Shown: positions 8,173 through 16,341, counted from the first letter of the stretch. The stretch: 64,000 bases of DNA from Methylocella tundrae (GCF_038024855.1 NZ_CP139089.1:2071001-2135000); one strand, 5' to 3'. The notes: a model not told the origin generated them from the sequence alone. Numbers and translations: made by a program.

Positions 8173-8228
8173 TTTCAGCCAAAGCGTGTCTGCACATCGA
8201 AGCAGGGGCAGACTTGCGGCGGCAGGTT

Positions 8229-8244
8229 TGTCTGCTTTGCGACA
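8229..8244. promoter_or_regulatory. Candidate shared NifA upstream activator site
   Basis: TGTCTGCTTTGCGACA is an exact TGT-N10-ACA site. It is about 77 bp upstream of the nifA -24 element and about 114 bp upstream of the -24 element for the divergent gene, a normal activator distance for both. Confidence 0.55.
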
Positions 8245-8357
8245 GCCTGAAATCAACGGCTTCCGCCTTAAGCGCTCCATCTATTTGCATATAGACGTCG
8301 ATCAGATCGATGTCTTTCCTCTGCGACAAAACGCCCGCCTGCCGTGCAAAAGGGCAT

Positions 8358-8372
8358 TGGCCCATCGTTTGC
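8358..8372 (+). promoter_or_regulatory. Candidate sigma54 promoter of the YqeB-like gene
   Basis: TGGCCCATCGTTTGC keeps GG-N10-GC and TTGC. The predicted start near 8384 just precedes the GGAGGA ribosome-binding site at 8385-8390 of the gene starting at 8398, so the leader would be very short. Confidence 0.45.
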
Positions 8373-8397
8373 AAAGCGGCTGGTGGAGGACTTGGGC

Positions 8398-9243
8398 ATG
8401 AGCGACCATTCGCATTTTCTAACGCGCGCCCTGTCGCCGAAACCCTTCGCCGTGATTCTCGGGGCCAATGAAATCGCCTCGGCCATCGCCGTCTATCTTC
8501 ACCGTAACGGCTGCGGGGTCGTCCTCTCGCATGATCCAAGCCCTCCCGTTTTCAAACGCGGGATGTCGTTCCACGGCGCCCTGTTCGGCGATCACGCGGC
8601 GATCGACGAAATTTCCGCCGAGCGCGTCGAGACGAGTTTGGAAGTGCTCTCAGCGCTCTCGCGCGCCAATGTCGTCGCTATAACGCCGCTCGGACTTTCG
8701 GATCTTTTAGTCCTTCGCCGCCTTGATCTTATCATCGACGCCAGACTGCAAGGGCCCGCACAGAGGCCTGATCTCAGGAATCTCGCGCGGTTCGCGATCG
8801 GGCTCGGCCCCGGCTTCGCGAGCGGCGTCAACTGCGACGTCGCTCTGTCGGCGCCTTCGCGGAGGGCCGCCATCCCCGTCGGCGGGGACGCGAGAGAGCC
8901 GCGCAAACTATTGGAACGCTTCGTCTACGCCGATAGCCGCGGTCTTTGGCAAACGGCCGTCGACCTCGGCTCCCGTGCATTCCGCGGATTTGTCGTCGGC
9001 CATGTTCATGGCGCGCCCGTCAGCGCATTGATCGACGGCATTCTTGTCGGCGTCGCGCGCGACGGAAGCGAAGTTGTGGAAGGCGACATTCTGGCCGAGG
9101 TCGAGCCGAGAACGCGCCAGGCGATTTGGACCGGAATGGACAAAGCTGGACGATCAACGGCGAGCGCCGTGATGCGCGTCATTCAGGATTACGCTGACCG
9201 CAGAGAAAACAGCAACTCCACGATTTCCCAAAGATCGCCATAG
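8398..9243 (+). CDS. YqeB/EF2563-type molybdenum hydroxylase accessory protein homologue
   Basis: The 281-aa product resembles the family annotated as selenium-dependent molybdenum hydroxylase system protein (EF2563/YqeB). It has an N-terminal Rossmann-like start (FAVILGANEIASAIAVYLHR), a dinucleotide-type core, the IGLGPGFASGVNCDVAL segment typical of the family, and a C-terminal biotinyl-like half (GILVGVARDGSEVVEGDILA). The usual GAGDLA motif reads GANEIA here. The start at 8398 is fixed by GGAGGA seven bases upstream; the GTG at 8344 has no such site. Its position opposite nifA, with sigma54-like sequences, suggests a nif-linked role, perhaps in molybdenum handling. That role is inferred. 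Confidence 0.65.
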   Translation: MSDHSHFLTRALSPKPFAVILGANEIASAIAVYLHRNGCGVVLSHDPSPPVFKRGMSFHGALFGDHAAIDEISAERVETSLEVLSALSRANVVAITPLGLSDLLVLRRLDLIIDARLQGPAQRPDLRNLARFAIGLGPGFASGVNCDVALSAPSRRAAIPVGGDAREPRKLLERFVYADSRGLWQTAVDLGSRAFRGFVVGHVHGAPVSALIDGILVGVARDGSEVVEGDILAEVEPRTRQAIWTGMDKAGRSTASAVMRVIQDYADRRENSNSTISQRSP

Positions 9244-9552
9244 GCCATCGCCGCCCGGATTTTCCGTTGTGCTCGGCATAATCATCCGCCGCCGTTGATT
9301 TCTCCCTCCCCGCCCGAAGCAAGTCCGTAGGCCCGGCGACGGCGCCACCGCATTCGCGGCCACGCGGACATGAGGCGCCGGAGAAAATCGCCGAGCGGCC
9401 CAGATCCAAAACCTTGAGCGAAATTGACGCAGATCATTGACGCATGATCGCCACGCTTTATCCATGCCTTCCGGCCCGCGACTGTTGCTTTCCGGCTGTC
9501 CGCTTTCTGCAAATCGCAAGTGCGGCCATACCCGTGCGGCCGTCCGCTTGAA

Positions 9553-9568
9553 TGTCGATTTGCCGACA
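9553..9568. promoter_or_regulatory. NifA upstream activator site 1 of nifB
   Basis: TGTCGATTTGCCGACA is an exact TGT-N10-ACA match, also a TGTCG / CGACA palindrome, 101 bp upstream of the -24 element. Confidence 0.7.
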
Positions 9569-9593
9569 TGCCGCTTATCTGTTTCCAGACATG

Positions 9594-9609
9594 TGTCAGC
9601 ATAGCGACA
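9594..9609. promoter_or_regulatory. NifA upstream activator site 2 of nifB
   Basis: TGTCAGCATAGCGACA is an exact TGT-N10-ACA match 60 bp upstream of the -24 element. Its centre is 41 bp from that of site 1, about four helical turns, so both sites face the same side of the DNA. Confidence 0.7.
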
Positions 9610-9668
9610 TCCCTCTCCCTAATCTAAAACCTCTCTAAATATCAGGCTGTTGCATCCTCGAATAGTGA

Positions 9669-9683
9669 TGGCACGCTTGTTGC
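9669..9683 (+). promoter_or_regulatory. Sigma54 promoter of the nifB operon
   Basis: TGGCACGCTTGTTGC is a perfect TGGCAC-N5-TTGC promoter. Transcription should start near 9695, upstream of the nifB ATG at 9787. Confidence 0.88.
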
Positions 9684-9786
9684 CAACTATCTCTCGCACA
9701 ACGCTTTGCTCGCCCGCGACAGAGGTCACGCAGTTCGAGCCCGCGATCCGAGATGTCTGGCGCAGAGCCTACCGCGAGGAATCGAT

Positions 9787-11343
9787 ATGGAAGAAGCCTA
9801 TCAACCCAATCTACATGGCGAGAACACAGAAGTTCTCGGCGATCTGTTGCAGAAGATTGCTGAACATAAGGGATGCGGCACCAGCGGCGGAAGCGGCAAA
9901 GCCAGTTGCGGCACCTCCGCCGGCCCCGCTGATATGGCTCCTGACGTGTGGGAGAAGGTCAAAAACCATCCCTGCTACAGCGAAGAGGCTCACCATCACT
10001 ACGCGCGCATGCATGTCGCCGTCGCGCCCGCCTGCAACATTCAGTGCAACTATTGCAACCGCAAATATGACTGCGCCAATGAATCGCGCCCCGGAGTCGT
10101 CAGCGAAAAGCTGACGCCGGAACAAGCCGCCAAGAAGGTGCTGGCGGTCGCGTCGACGATCCCGCAAATGACGGTGCTTGGAATAGCGGGTCCCGGCGAT
10201 CCGCTGGCCAATCCGGCGAAGACATTCAAGACGTTCGAGCTCATCTCGAAAACGGCGCCCGACATCAAGCTCTGCTTGTCCACCAACGGCCTGGCGTTGC
10301 CCGACCACGTCGACACGATCGCGAGCTTCAACGTTGATCATGTGACGATCACCATCAATATGACCGATCCCGAAGTCGGCGCCAAAATCTATCCATGGAT
10401 CTTCTGGAAAAACAAGCGCGTCACCGGCATCGAGGCGGCCAAGATCCTCACCGACCGTCAGTTGCAAGGCCTCGAAATGCTCACCGAGCGGGGCATTCTC
10501 TGCAAGGTCAACTCGGTGATGATCCCGGGCGTCAACGATCAGCATCTCGTCGAGGTCAACAGGGCTGTGAAGTCGCGCGGCGCCTTCCTGCACAACATCA
10601 TGCCGCTGATCTCCGCGCCTGAGCATGGCACGGTGTTTGGCCTCAACGGCCAGCGCGGTCCTTCGGCGCAGGAGCTGAAGGCCCTGCAGGATAGCTGCGA
10701 AGGCGAAATGAACATGATGCGGCATTGCCGCCAATGCCGCGCCGACGCTGTCGGCCTTCTTGGCGAAGATCGCAGCGCCGAATTCACCACTGACAAGATC
10801 ATGGAAATGGAGGTCAATTACGACCTCGAATCCCGTAAGGCTTATCAGACCAAGGTCGAAGAAGAGCGCATCGCAAAGGTCGAAGCCAAGAACGCGGAGC
10901 TCGAGACGCTCGCAGGCGCGGCGAGCGACATCAAGATCCTGATCGCGGTTGCGACCAAGGGCAGCGGCCGCGTCAACGAGCACTTCGGCCACGCCAAGGA
11001 GTTCCAGGTCTATGAGCTCAGCACCAAGGGCGCTAAGTTCGTCGGGCATCGCCGCGTCGATCTTTACTGCCAGGGCGGCTATGGCGAGGAAGACGCGCTC
11101 GAGACGGTGATCCGCGCAATCAACGACTGCGCCGCCGTGTTCGTCGCAAAGATCGGCGGCTGCCCGAAGGACTCCCTGCGCGCCGCCGGCATCGACCCGG
11201 TCGACCAATACGCATTCGAATTCATCGAGCAGTCTGCGATCTCCTACTTCAAGGACTATCTCGCGAAGGTGAACAGCGGCGAGATCCAGCATGTCGAGCG
11301 CGGGGACGCCGATATCCGTCAAGGCGCTTTCGTCCCGGTCTGA
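9787..11343 (+). CDS. nifB: Nitrogenase cofactor biosynthesis radical SAM protein NifB
   Basis: NifB fuses two 4Fe-4S units with a SAM-derived carbide into the 8Fe NifB-cofactor, the precursor of FeMo-co. The 518-aa product has the radical SAM motif [14 protein letters not shown] (about residue 83), a [11 protein letters not shown] glycine motif, [18 protein letters not shown], and a C-terminal NifX-like domain (about residues 375-490) with [15 protein letters not shown]. The start at 9787 has a GAGG site; the longer reading from 9706 adds no family sequence. It heads a 13-gene same-strand run. Confidence 0.97.
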   Translation: MEEAYQPNLHGENTEVLGDLLQKIAEHKGCGTSGGSGKASCGTSAGPADMAPDVWEKVKNHPCYSEEAHHHYARMHVAVAPACNIQCNYCNRKYDCANESRPGVVSEKLTPEQAAKKVLAVASTIPQMTVLGIAGPGDPLANPAKTFKTFELISKTAPDIKLCLSTNGLALPDHVDTIASFNVDHVTITINMTDPEVGAKIYPWIFWKNKRVTGIEAAKILTDRQLQGLEMLTERGILCKVNSVMIPGVNDQHLVEVNRAVKSRGAFLHNIMPLISAPEHGTVFGLNGQRGPSAQELKALQDSCEGEMNMMRHCRQCRADAVGLLGEDRSAEFTTDKIMEMEVNYDLESRKAYQTKVEEERIAKVEAKNAELETLAGAASDIKILIAVATKGSGRVNEHFGHAKEFQVYELSTKGAKFVGHRRVDLYCQGGYGEEDALETVIRAINDCAAVFVAKIGGCPKDSLRAAGIDPVDQYAFEFIEQSAISYFKDYLAKVNSGEIQHVERGDADIRQGAFVPV

Positions 11344-11384
11344 CCGGGACGAAAGCCGCAGCAATCGTCAGAAAGGAGACAGCT

Positions 11385-11618
11385 ATGACCTACAAGATCG
11401 TCGCCTCGCAATGCACGTCGTGCTCGGCGTGCGAGGCGGAATGCCCGAACGTCGCCATTACGGAGAAGGGCGGCACCTTTGTCATCAATCCGAAGAAGTG
11501 CACGGAATGCATCGGCTATTTCGACACGCCGCAATGCGTCGCCGTCTGCCCGGTCGACGACACATGCGTCATCGACAATTCCCATCCGCGCTACCAGCCC
11601 ACCGGGAGCGCGGCATGA
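11385..11618 (+). CDS. fdxN: 2[4Fe-4S] ferredoxin, nif-associated
   Basis: The 77-aa ferredoxin has two cluster motifs, [12 protein letters not shown] and [18 protein letters not shown]; the longer gap in the second is typical of FdxN-type ferredoxins found next to nifB. In other diazotrophs FdxN supplies electrons for NifB or nitrogenase. The stop overlaps the next start (ATGA at 11615). AAAGGAG lies upstream of the ATG. Confidence 0.93.
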   Translation: MTYKIVASQCTSCSACEAECPNVAITEKGGTFVINPKKCTECIGYFDTPQCVAVCPVDDTCVIDNSHPRYQPTGSAA

Positions 11619-11971
11619 ACATCAGCCTGACGCCGGCCGCTCATAAGTTCATCCGCCGCCTCGTCATGTTCGACGGCGCGCCCGGAAGCGGCCTTCGGTT
11701 GTTAGTCACTCCCGGCGGATGCTCCGGCCTTTCCGCCGAGTTCAGCGTCCAGGCTGCCCCAGCAGGCAACGAGGCGGTATTCACGCAGGATGGCGTAAAG
11801 CTCTTTCTGCCCGCCGAGAGCCGGCTATTGCTCGACGGAATCACAATTGATTTCGTCGACTCACCGGCCAAGACGGGGTTCGCTTTCATCGATCCCAAGA
11901 AAGACGCCTGCGCCTGCAGCAGCAGTCAGTCGACCGCTTTTGCAGAACCAGCGCTCTCCTCTGCGAAATAG
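11615..11971 (+). CDS. HesB/IscA-type iron-sulfur assembly protein (nifB operon copy)
   Basis: The 118-aa product is an A-type Fe-S carrier: [17 protein letters not shown], then [18 protein letters not shown] with the first conserved Cys, and the C-terminal CACSS pair in [10 protein letters not shown]. It is translationally coupled to fdxN through a 4-bp overlap. A separate paralogue sits before nifU at 27701. It probably delivers clusters to NifB or the neighbouring ferredoxins. The start at 11615 gives the family length; the frame opens further upstream only inside fdxN. Confidence 0.88.
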   Translation: MNISLTPAAHKFIRRLVMFDGAPGSGLRLLVTPGGCSGLSAEFSVQAAPAGNEAVFTQDGVKLFLPAESRLLLDGITIDFVDSPAKTGFAFIDPKKDACACSSSQSTAFAEPALSSAK

Positions 11972-11980
11972 GCGCAGAGC

Positions 11981-12523
11981 ATGTTCGCGACTGATGATAT
12001 CGGCGCGCAGCCATCAGCCGGACTCGAGATCGACGCCATTGCCGCGTCCGTGCTCGGGGCCGGCTTGCCGGCCGCCGCCGAGCGGCGTCTGCGCGAAGCC
12101 GGCGAGGCTTACCACCTTGACGACGTTGCAGAAACGCACCTCCTCGCGGCTTGCGACCTCGCGCCGGATCATCCGGCCGTGTTGATCGGTCTCTATCGCT
12201 TCTATTTTTACAAGGGCCATATGCTGAAGGCCCTTGAGGTCGCGGGCAAATGTCTCGTCATGGCGTCGAACGAACTTGGTCTCGCGAGCGACTGGCGCGA
12301 CGTCAACCGTGAGGACGCCGATTTTGGCTCCTTCGCAGCGGTTCTGCCACGCTTCTTCATGTTCACCTTGAAGGGCTACGCCTACCTGCAGATGCGCATT
12401 GGCGCATTGGACGAAGGACGCGCCGCGGTGATGAAGCTTCTTGACCTTGATCCTTCCGACAAGATCAATGCCGGGCTGCTTTTGAGCGTCGCCGATCGTT
12501 CGGGAGTCGAAGATGATGACTGA
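11981..12523 (+). CDS. TPR-like nif-associated protein
   Basis: The 180-aa soluble protein is mostly helical with TPR-like repeats: THLLAACDLAPDHPAVLIGL, MLKALEVAGKCL and AAVMKLLDLDPSDKINAG. It is similar in kind to the unnamed small TPR proteins found near nifB or nifZ in proteobacterial nif clusters, and probably serves as a scaffold for assembly partners. It starts 9 bp after the IscA-like gene and overlaps the LRV gene by 11 bp. No enzymatic motif is visible. Confidence 0.75.
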   Translation: MFATDDIGAQPSAGLEIDAIAASVLGAGLPAAAERRLREAGEAYHLDDVAETHLLAACDLAPDHPAVLIGLYRFYFYKGHMLKALEVAGKCLVMASNELGLASDWRDVNREDADFGSFAAVLPRFFMFTLKGYAYLQMRIGALDEGRAAVMKLLDLDPSDKINAGLLLSVADRSGVEDDD

Positions 12524-13379
12524 CATTGACGTGTCTATCGACTGGCGCGGCGAGGCCGTTGATTGCGCGATCTGCGCCCATCGCGACCTCCTTGCGGAGG
12601 CGCGCTGCCAGCCCCTCAAGGCCTGCGTCCACGACCGGTATGCAAGGCGCATTGATCGATTTTTCGACTGGAACCCTGGTCCCGCGCAAACCTATCTGAA
12701 GCACCCCTATTTCGAGGTGCGCGCCTGCGCCGCCAAGGCCGCCGACGTTTTTCATCTGCCGCCTCTTTTGGACGATCCGGAGGAAACGGTTCGTTGGAGC
12801 GCCGCCCGGCGCCTGCCGATGCGCTATCTGCTGCGACTGCGCGCTGATCCGCATCGTGAGGTTCGCATCCGGGTCGCGCAGAGGCTCGATGGCGCCGATC
12901 TCATCCCGATGCTGGAGGATTCGGACTATTACGTGCGTCAGACCGTGGCGCGGCGCATCCCGGCTGATCTCCTCGTTCTGCTGGTCGGCGACGAGGACGT
13001 GGAGGTCAGGCGCGTCGTCGCCGTTCGCATCGGCATGGAGCACCTTCCCCGAATGGTGGCGGATTCAGATGCGGCCGTCAGGCTGGAGGTCGCGCGGCGT
13101 CTCGATCCCGCAGGGTTGGCGAGACTCGCCGCCGATCCGGATTGGCGCGTTCGCTACGAGATCGTGCTGCGCGCGGATATCGAGATCGTGCGCGCGCTCG
13201 CCGACGACGAAGACCCTGTCGTTCGAGACGCCGCACGCGACAGGATTTCGTCACGGCCCGCCGACAAAAACCGTGATGCGGCGACGACTGCGCAGGACCC
13301 GGCTTCGCCCGCATCAGCATCGCCAAACCTCGTGTCGTCGGATTTGAGGGACCGTCCAATCGTGGAGGACAGCAGATGA
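12513..13379 (+). CDS. 4Fe-4S leucine-rich-repeat-variant (LRV) protein
   Basis: The 288-aa product matches the LRV protein first known from the Azotobacter nifB region. The N-terminal cluster-binding part has four cysteines in CAICAHRDLLAEARC and KACVHDRY. About eight degenerate 24-residue repeats follow, with the pattern D(P/S)D..VR..VA.R, for example DSDYYVRQTVARRIPADLL and DPDWRVRYEIVLRADI. The repeats form an alpha/3-10 solenoid in the known structure. The biochemical role is unsettled. The stop overlaps nifZ by 4 bp. The C-terminal 45 residues are low-complexity. Confidence 0.85.
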   Translation: MMTDIDVSIDWRGEAVDCAICAHRDLLAEARCQPLKACVHDRYARRIDRFFDWNPGPAQTYLKHPYFEVRACAAKAADVFHLPPLLDDPEETVRWSAARRLPMRYLLRLRADPHREVRIRVAQRLDGADLIPMLEDSDYYVRQTVARRIPADLLVLLVGDEDVEVRRVVAVRIGMEHLPRMVADSDAAVRLEVARRLDPAGLARLAADPDWRVRYEIVLRADIEIVRALADDEDPVVRDAARDRISSRPADKNRDAATTAQDPASPASASPNLVSSDLRDRPIVEDSR

Positions 13380-13681
13380 CCAACATCAGCCGGGACAGCG
13401 ACGTCGTCGAACTCAACAATCCGCCATTGTATAACTATGGCCAGAGGGTGCGGGCGCGCAGGACGGTGCGCAACGACGGCACCTTCATGGGGAAGGAAAT
13501 CGGCGAGATCCTTTGCAACAAGGGCGACGAAGGGTACGTGGTCAGCATAGGCACCTTCCTCCAGCAATTCTACATCTACGGCGTCGAGTTCGTTTCTACC
13601 GGCTATCGCGTTGGCATGAAACGTAAAGAGATCGATCCGGTCGAAATTGTCAAAGAAGTCAAAAGCGGGAGTTCCTCATGA
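13376..13681 (+). CDS. nifZ: NifZ
   Basis: NifZ takes part in P-cluster maturation of the MoFe protein. The 101-aa product carries the family core YNYGQRVRARRTVRNDGTFM and GDEGYVVSIGTFLQQFYIYG, an SH3-like fold. It overlaps the LRV stop by ATGA and the second NifZ-type gene by 4 bp. Confidence 0.9.
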   Translation: MTNISRDSDVVELNNPPLYNYGQRVRARRTVRNDGTFMGKEIGEILCNKGDEGYVVSIGTFLQQFYIYGVEFVSTGYRVGMKRKEIDPVEIVKEVKSGSSS

Positions 13682-13917
13682 ACGGTTCTGGACCGGCCAA
13701 ATTTGAATGGGGGCAGCGCGTTCGCGCGACCGCCGATCTTTTCAACGACGGCTCATTTCCCGATCAACCCACCGATGCTCTCTTGGTGCGGGCGGGGGAT
13801 CCGGGCGAAATCGTCCAGGTCGGCTCTCATGTCGAAACGGAAACGCCGATCTATCTCGTTGAGTTTGGCGAACGCCGGGTCGTTGGCTGCCTCGCGGATG
13901 AAATCGCGCCAGTCTGA
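13678..13917 (+). CDS. Second, shorter NifZ-family protein
   Basis: The 79-aa product is a diverged paralogue of the gene just upstream. It shares FEWGQRVRATADLFNDGSF, then GDPGEIVQVGSHVE and YLVEF. It is coupled to nifZ by a 4-bp overlap. The tandem pair probably arose by duplication; NifZ proteins in other organisms can carry both halves in one chain, so the two might form a heterodimer. Confidence 0.85.
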   Translation: MNGSGPAKFEWGQRVRATADLFNDGSFPDQPTDALLVRAGDPGEIVQVGSHVETETPIYLVEFGERRVVGCLADEIAPV

Positions 13918-14026
13918 CCGCCCCGCGTGATCCGACGCAAAGGGTTCGCGTCTTTTTTTAAGCTCATGCTCCACCCGCGAACGTCGATCCACCTACGCCC
14001 ACGCAATCAAACAGATAAGGCGCCCC

Positions 14027-14236
14027 GTGAAAATCATGATCCGCAGAAGCTCAGAAGGAATTCTCTCGGCCTATGTGCCCAAGAAGGACCTCGAGGAGCC
14101 GATCGTCGATATGGAAAGGCCGCAGATGTGGGGCGGCCGCATCACGCTCGCCAACGGCTGGCAATTAGCTCTGCCCGAGATGGGGCCGGAAACGACGCTT
14201 CCGATTACGGTCGAAGCGCGACGATTGAGTGAATGA
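14027..14236 (+). CDS. nifT: NifT/FixU
   Basis: The 69-aa product is the small nif protein NifT (FixU): MKIMIRRSSEGILSAYVPKK, EPIVDMERPQMWGG, then TLANGWQLALPEM. Its function is unknown and it is dispensable in several diazotrophs. The start is GTG at 14027; an in-frame ATG three codons on (14036) gives a slightly short protein. A 109-bp gap without obvious signals separates it from the second nifZ-type gene. Confidence 0.9.
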   Translation: MKIMIRRSSEGILSAYVPKKDLEEPIVDMERPQMWGGRITLANGWQLALPEMGPETTLPITVEARRLSE

Positions 14237-14237
14237 C

Positions 14238-14510
14238 ATGAGTTTCGATGCGCAGAGCCTCGCCGCGATCGACGAACTGCTGGCTTCCGCCGAAGCCAAC
14301 GGCGCAACGATCGCTGAACTCAGGCGGCGATTCCCGGGCTTGTCGCTCAGTCGTTGCGACGCCTCGGACGTCGCCGATGAAACGCCCTTCCGCCGCTTCG
14401 AGCGCTGCGATCTTTATCTGCTCGATGGCCGCGACCACTGCTGGAAAATCACGTCAGATCCCGCAACAGCGACCGGGCTCGTGCTCGCGGCAAACGAGGC
14501 GCAAAAATGA
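14238..14510 (+). CDS. Small nif-associated protein (DUF6129-like)
   Basis: The 90-aa product has an N-terminal helical part with a wHTH-like flavour (LAAIDELLASAEANG, IAELRRRFPGLSLSRCDASD) and a C-terminal half ending DLYLLDGRDHCWKITSDP. It matches what I recall of an uncharacterised family in nif clusters (DUF6129); that assignment is from memory and untested. It starts 1 bp after the nifT stop and overlaps the DegT-like gene by 4 bp. Confidence 0.7.
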   Translation: MSFDAQSLAAIDELLASAEANGATIAELRRRFPGLSLSRCDASDVADETPFRRFERCDLYLLDGRDHCWKITSDPATATGLVLAANEAQK

Positions 14511-15655
14511 AAACGACATCGCTGCCTCTTTGCGATCCTGACATGTCGGAATTCGAACTCGACGCGGTGCGTCAGGTTCTCATCTCATCCAGCCTGTCGG
14601 CGGGCCCCGTTGTCGAAGAATTCGAGGCGGCTTTCGCACAATATCTTGGCCGCAAGCATGCAATCGCAGTTGCGAGCGGTGAAATCGGCCTTCTGCTCAC
14701 GCTGCAAGCGTTCGGCATCGGCAAAGGCGACGAAGTTGTCGCATCGGCTCATTCCTTCCGCGAAACCGCTCACGCCATCATGTTGAGCGGCGCGCGCCCC
14801 GTGTTCGCCGACATCGATTACTGGGCGGGCACGATCTCGCCGGACAAAGCGGCTGCCGTCCTCACCGAGCGCACACGCGCCATCATCGGCGCCAACGCCA
14901 ACGGCCACCCTGCGCCCTGGGCCCCCCTGCGCGAACTGGCGAAAACCGCCGGAGTCGCCTTGATCGAGGACTCCACCGAAGCGATCGGTTCAATCTACAA
15001 AGGATCCCCCGTCGGCACATTCGGCGACTGTTCCATCTTTGACTTTTCTCAGCCCGGTGCCCTCGTCTGCGGCGAAGGCGGCATGATCGTGACCGACGAC
15101 GACGATCGGGCCATCGCCATCCGCCGCCTGCGCTCACGGCGGATCGACGAACGATCCTCCGTGGTCATCGGCGCCGTCGCGCCGCTCCAGGCCAATCTCA
15201 GCGATCTATCCGCCGCCCTTGGGCTTGCGCAACTGCGTCGCATCGACGTTCTCCTCGCACGCCGCAAATGCGTCGAAGCCTGGTATTATGATTATTTGCG
15301 CTCATTCGAGGGCATCAAGGACCCCTATATCGCGCCGGATGTCGAAGAGGTTCACTGGTTCCTTTATGTTGTCCATCTCGGGACGCGCTTCTCCCGTTCG
15401 AGCCGCGACTCGATCGTCGATGATCTCCGTCGCGAACAGATCGAAGCGGCCGCCTATTCGCAGCCTCTTCATCTGCAACGCCTCTACTTCAATGCCGGGT
15501 ATAGGCGCGGCGATTTCTTCGTCACCGAAAAGGTTGCGGACCGCGCCGTGGCGCTTCCCTTCCACGCTCATCTGACGGAGGCGCAAGTCGCCTTCATCGT
15601 TGGAACGATGAAGGACGCGTCCATCAACGTCGGCGCGGGCGCCGCCATTTATTGA
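14507..15655 (+). CDS. DegT/DnrJ/EryC1-fold protein lacking the PLP lysine
   Basis: The 382-aa product has the length and fold markers of sugar-nucleotide aminotransferases: PLCDPDMSEFELDAVRQVL, GRKHAIAVASGEIGLLLTL, GDEVVASAHSF, PVFADIDYWAGTI and LIEDSTEAIGS with the pyridine-binding Asp. Where active members have TKN or similar before GEGG, this one reads DFSQPGALVCGEGG, so the Schiff-base lysine is absent and no lysine lies nearby. Transamination is therefore unlikely. It may bind PLP or another ligand without that chemistry, or act as a scaffold. It is embedded in the nifB operon by a 4-bp overlap. Confidence 0.85.
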   Translation: MKTTSLPLCDPDMSEFELDAVRQVLISSSLSAGPVVEEFEAAFAQYLGRKHAIAVASGEIGLLLTLQAFGIGKGDEVVASAHSFRETAHAIMLSGARPVFADIDYWAGTISPDKAAAVLTERTRAIIGANANGHPAPWAPLRELAKTAGVALIEDSTEAIGSIYKGSPVGTFGDCSIFDFSQPGALVCGEGGMIVTDDDDRAIAIRRLRSRRIDERSSVVIGAVAPLQANLSDLSAALGLAQLRRIDVLLARRKCVEAWYYDYLRSFEGIKDPYIAPDVEEVHWFLYVVHLGTRFSRSSRDSIVDDLRREQIEAAAYSQPLHLQRLYFNAGYRRGDFFVTEKVADRAVALPFHAHLTEAQVAFIVGTMKDASINVGAGAAIY

Positions 15656-15690
15656 CCAGAACGCTTGTCATCAAACAACAGGAGCACGAC

Positions 15691-15987
15691 ATGCCGCTTT
15701 TAACCATCAAGCCGTCAGGAAAGACAATCGAAGCCGCCGAAGGAACCACGCTTCTCGACGCGTTGCTCGCCGCCGGGGAAAAGATCGTCTCGAAATGCGG
15801 CGGCGAGGCGAAATGCGGCGCTTGCCATATCTTCGTGCTCGAAGGCCGCAAGGGCATTTCCAAGATGGGCAAGCTCGAAAACGAAAAGCTCGACACAATC
15901 GTCGGCGTCGGTTCGAAATCGCGCCTCGCCTGCCAGGCTCATTTCGGGACCGAGAACGTCACGGTCGAGATGTTGAGCTTCGTCTGA
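15691..15987 (+). CDS. 2Fe-2S plant-type ferredoxin, nif-associated
   Basis: The 98-aa product has the [2Fe-2S] pattern CGGEAKCGACHIFVLEG, with the fourth Cys in SRLACQAHFG, close to adrenodoxin/FdxD-type ferredoxins of diazotrophs. The ATG at 15691 has AGGAG at good spacing; the longer reading from 15652 does not. It lies 35 bp after the DegT-like gene and may be an electron donor for it, for NifB or for nitrogenase. Confidence 0.9.
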   Translation: MPLLTIKPSGKTIEAAEGTTLLDALLAAGEKIVSKCGGEAKCGACHIFVLEGRKGISKMGKLENEKLDTIVGVGSKSRLACQAHFGTENVTVEMLSFV

Positions 15988-16083
15988 ACAGATTAGACTC
16001 TGCTAAATTGACCACAGCATTCCCGGGCGTGATTGCTGTTTGAAGGCGTCACGCTCCAGTAACGACATCGAAAGGATCACGAC

Positions 16084-16302
16084 ATGACCGCCGCCGACAC
16101 GCTCATCATTCATGTCCGCTTCGCACCGGACGGCTCAGTGACAGAAATCGGAGAGAGGCCCTCGGGGCTTGATGCTCAGCAATGGTTCAACCGGCTGAGC
16201 AATAAGGCTGGAAGCTCCTTCCAGGCGCTTTCGGGCGGCCGCGGATTTTTCCGTCTCGGCACAGAAGTTGTCACCGCGCTGAAAGCGGCCGCGCTGCAAT
16301 GA
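16084..16302 (+). CDS. Hypothetical small protein in the nifB operon
   Basis: The 72-aa product (MTAADTLIIHVRFAPDGSVT, then LDAQQWFNRLSNKAGSSFQA) has an N-terminal beta-hairpin-like half and a C-terminal helix, with no cysteine or membrane segment. GAAAGGATC lies before the ATG. The family is not recognised. Its place between the ferredoxin and the SIR2-like gene on the same strand suggests cotranscription. Confidence 0.6.
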   Translation: MTAADTLIIHVRFAPDGSVTEIGERPSGLDAQQWFNRLSNKAGSSFQALSGGRGFFRLGTEVVTALKAAALQ

Positions 16303-16341
16303 GTTGGGGCCGCGCAGCGGTCCAGCACAGGGAGAAGATGA

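Larger units (their letters stand above)
9244..9786 (+). promoter_or_regulatory. Regulatory region upstream of nifB
   Basis: This 543-bp gap holds no gene. It carries two exact TGT-N10-ACA sites (9553-9568 and 9594-9609) and a sigma54 promoter (9669-9683). The promoter-to-ATG distance gives a leader of about 90 nt. The first 300 bp show nothing recognisable. Confidence 0.8.

Noticed and set aside
9811..11364. 517-aa minus-strand frame opposite nifB
   Set aside because: Mirror frame of the nifB codons; low-complexity composition, no ribosome site, no recognised domain.
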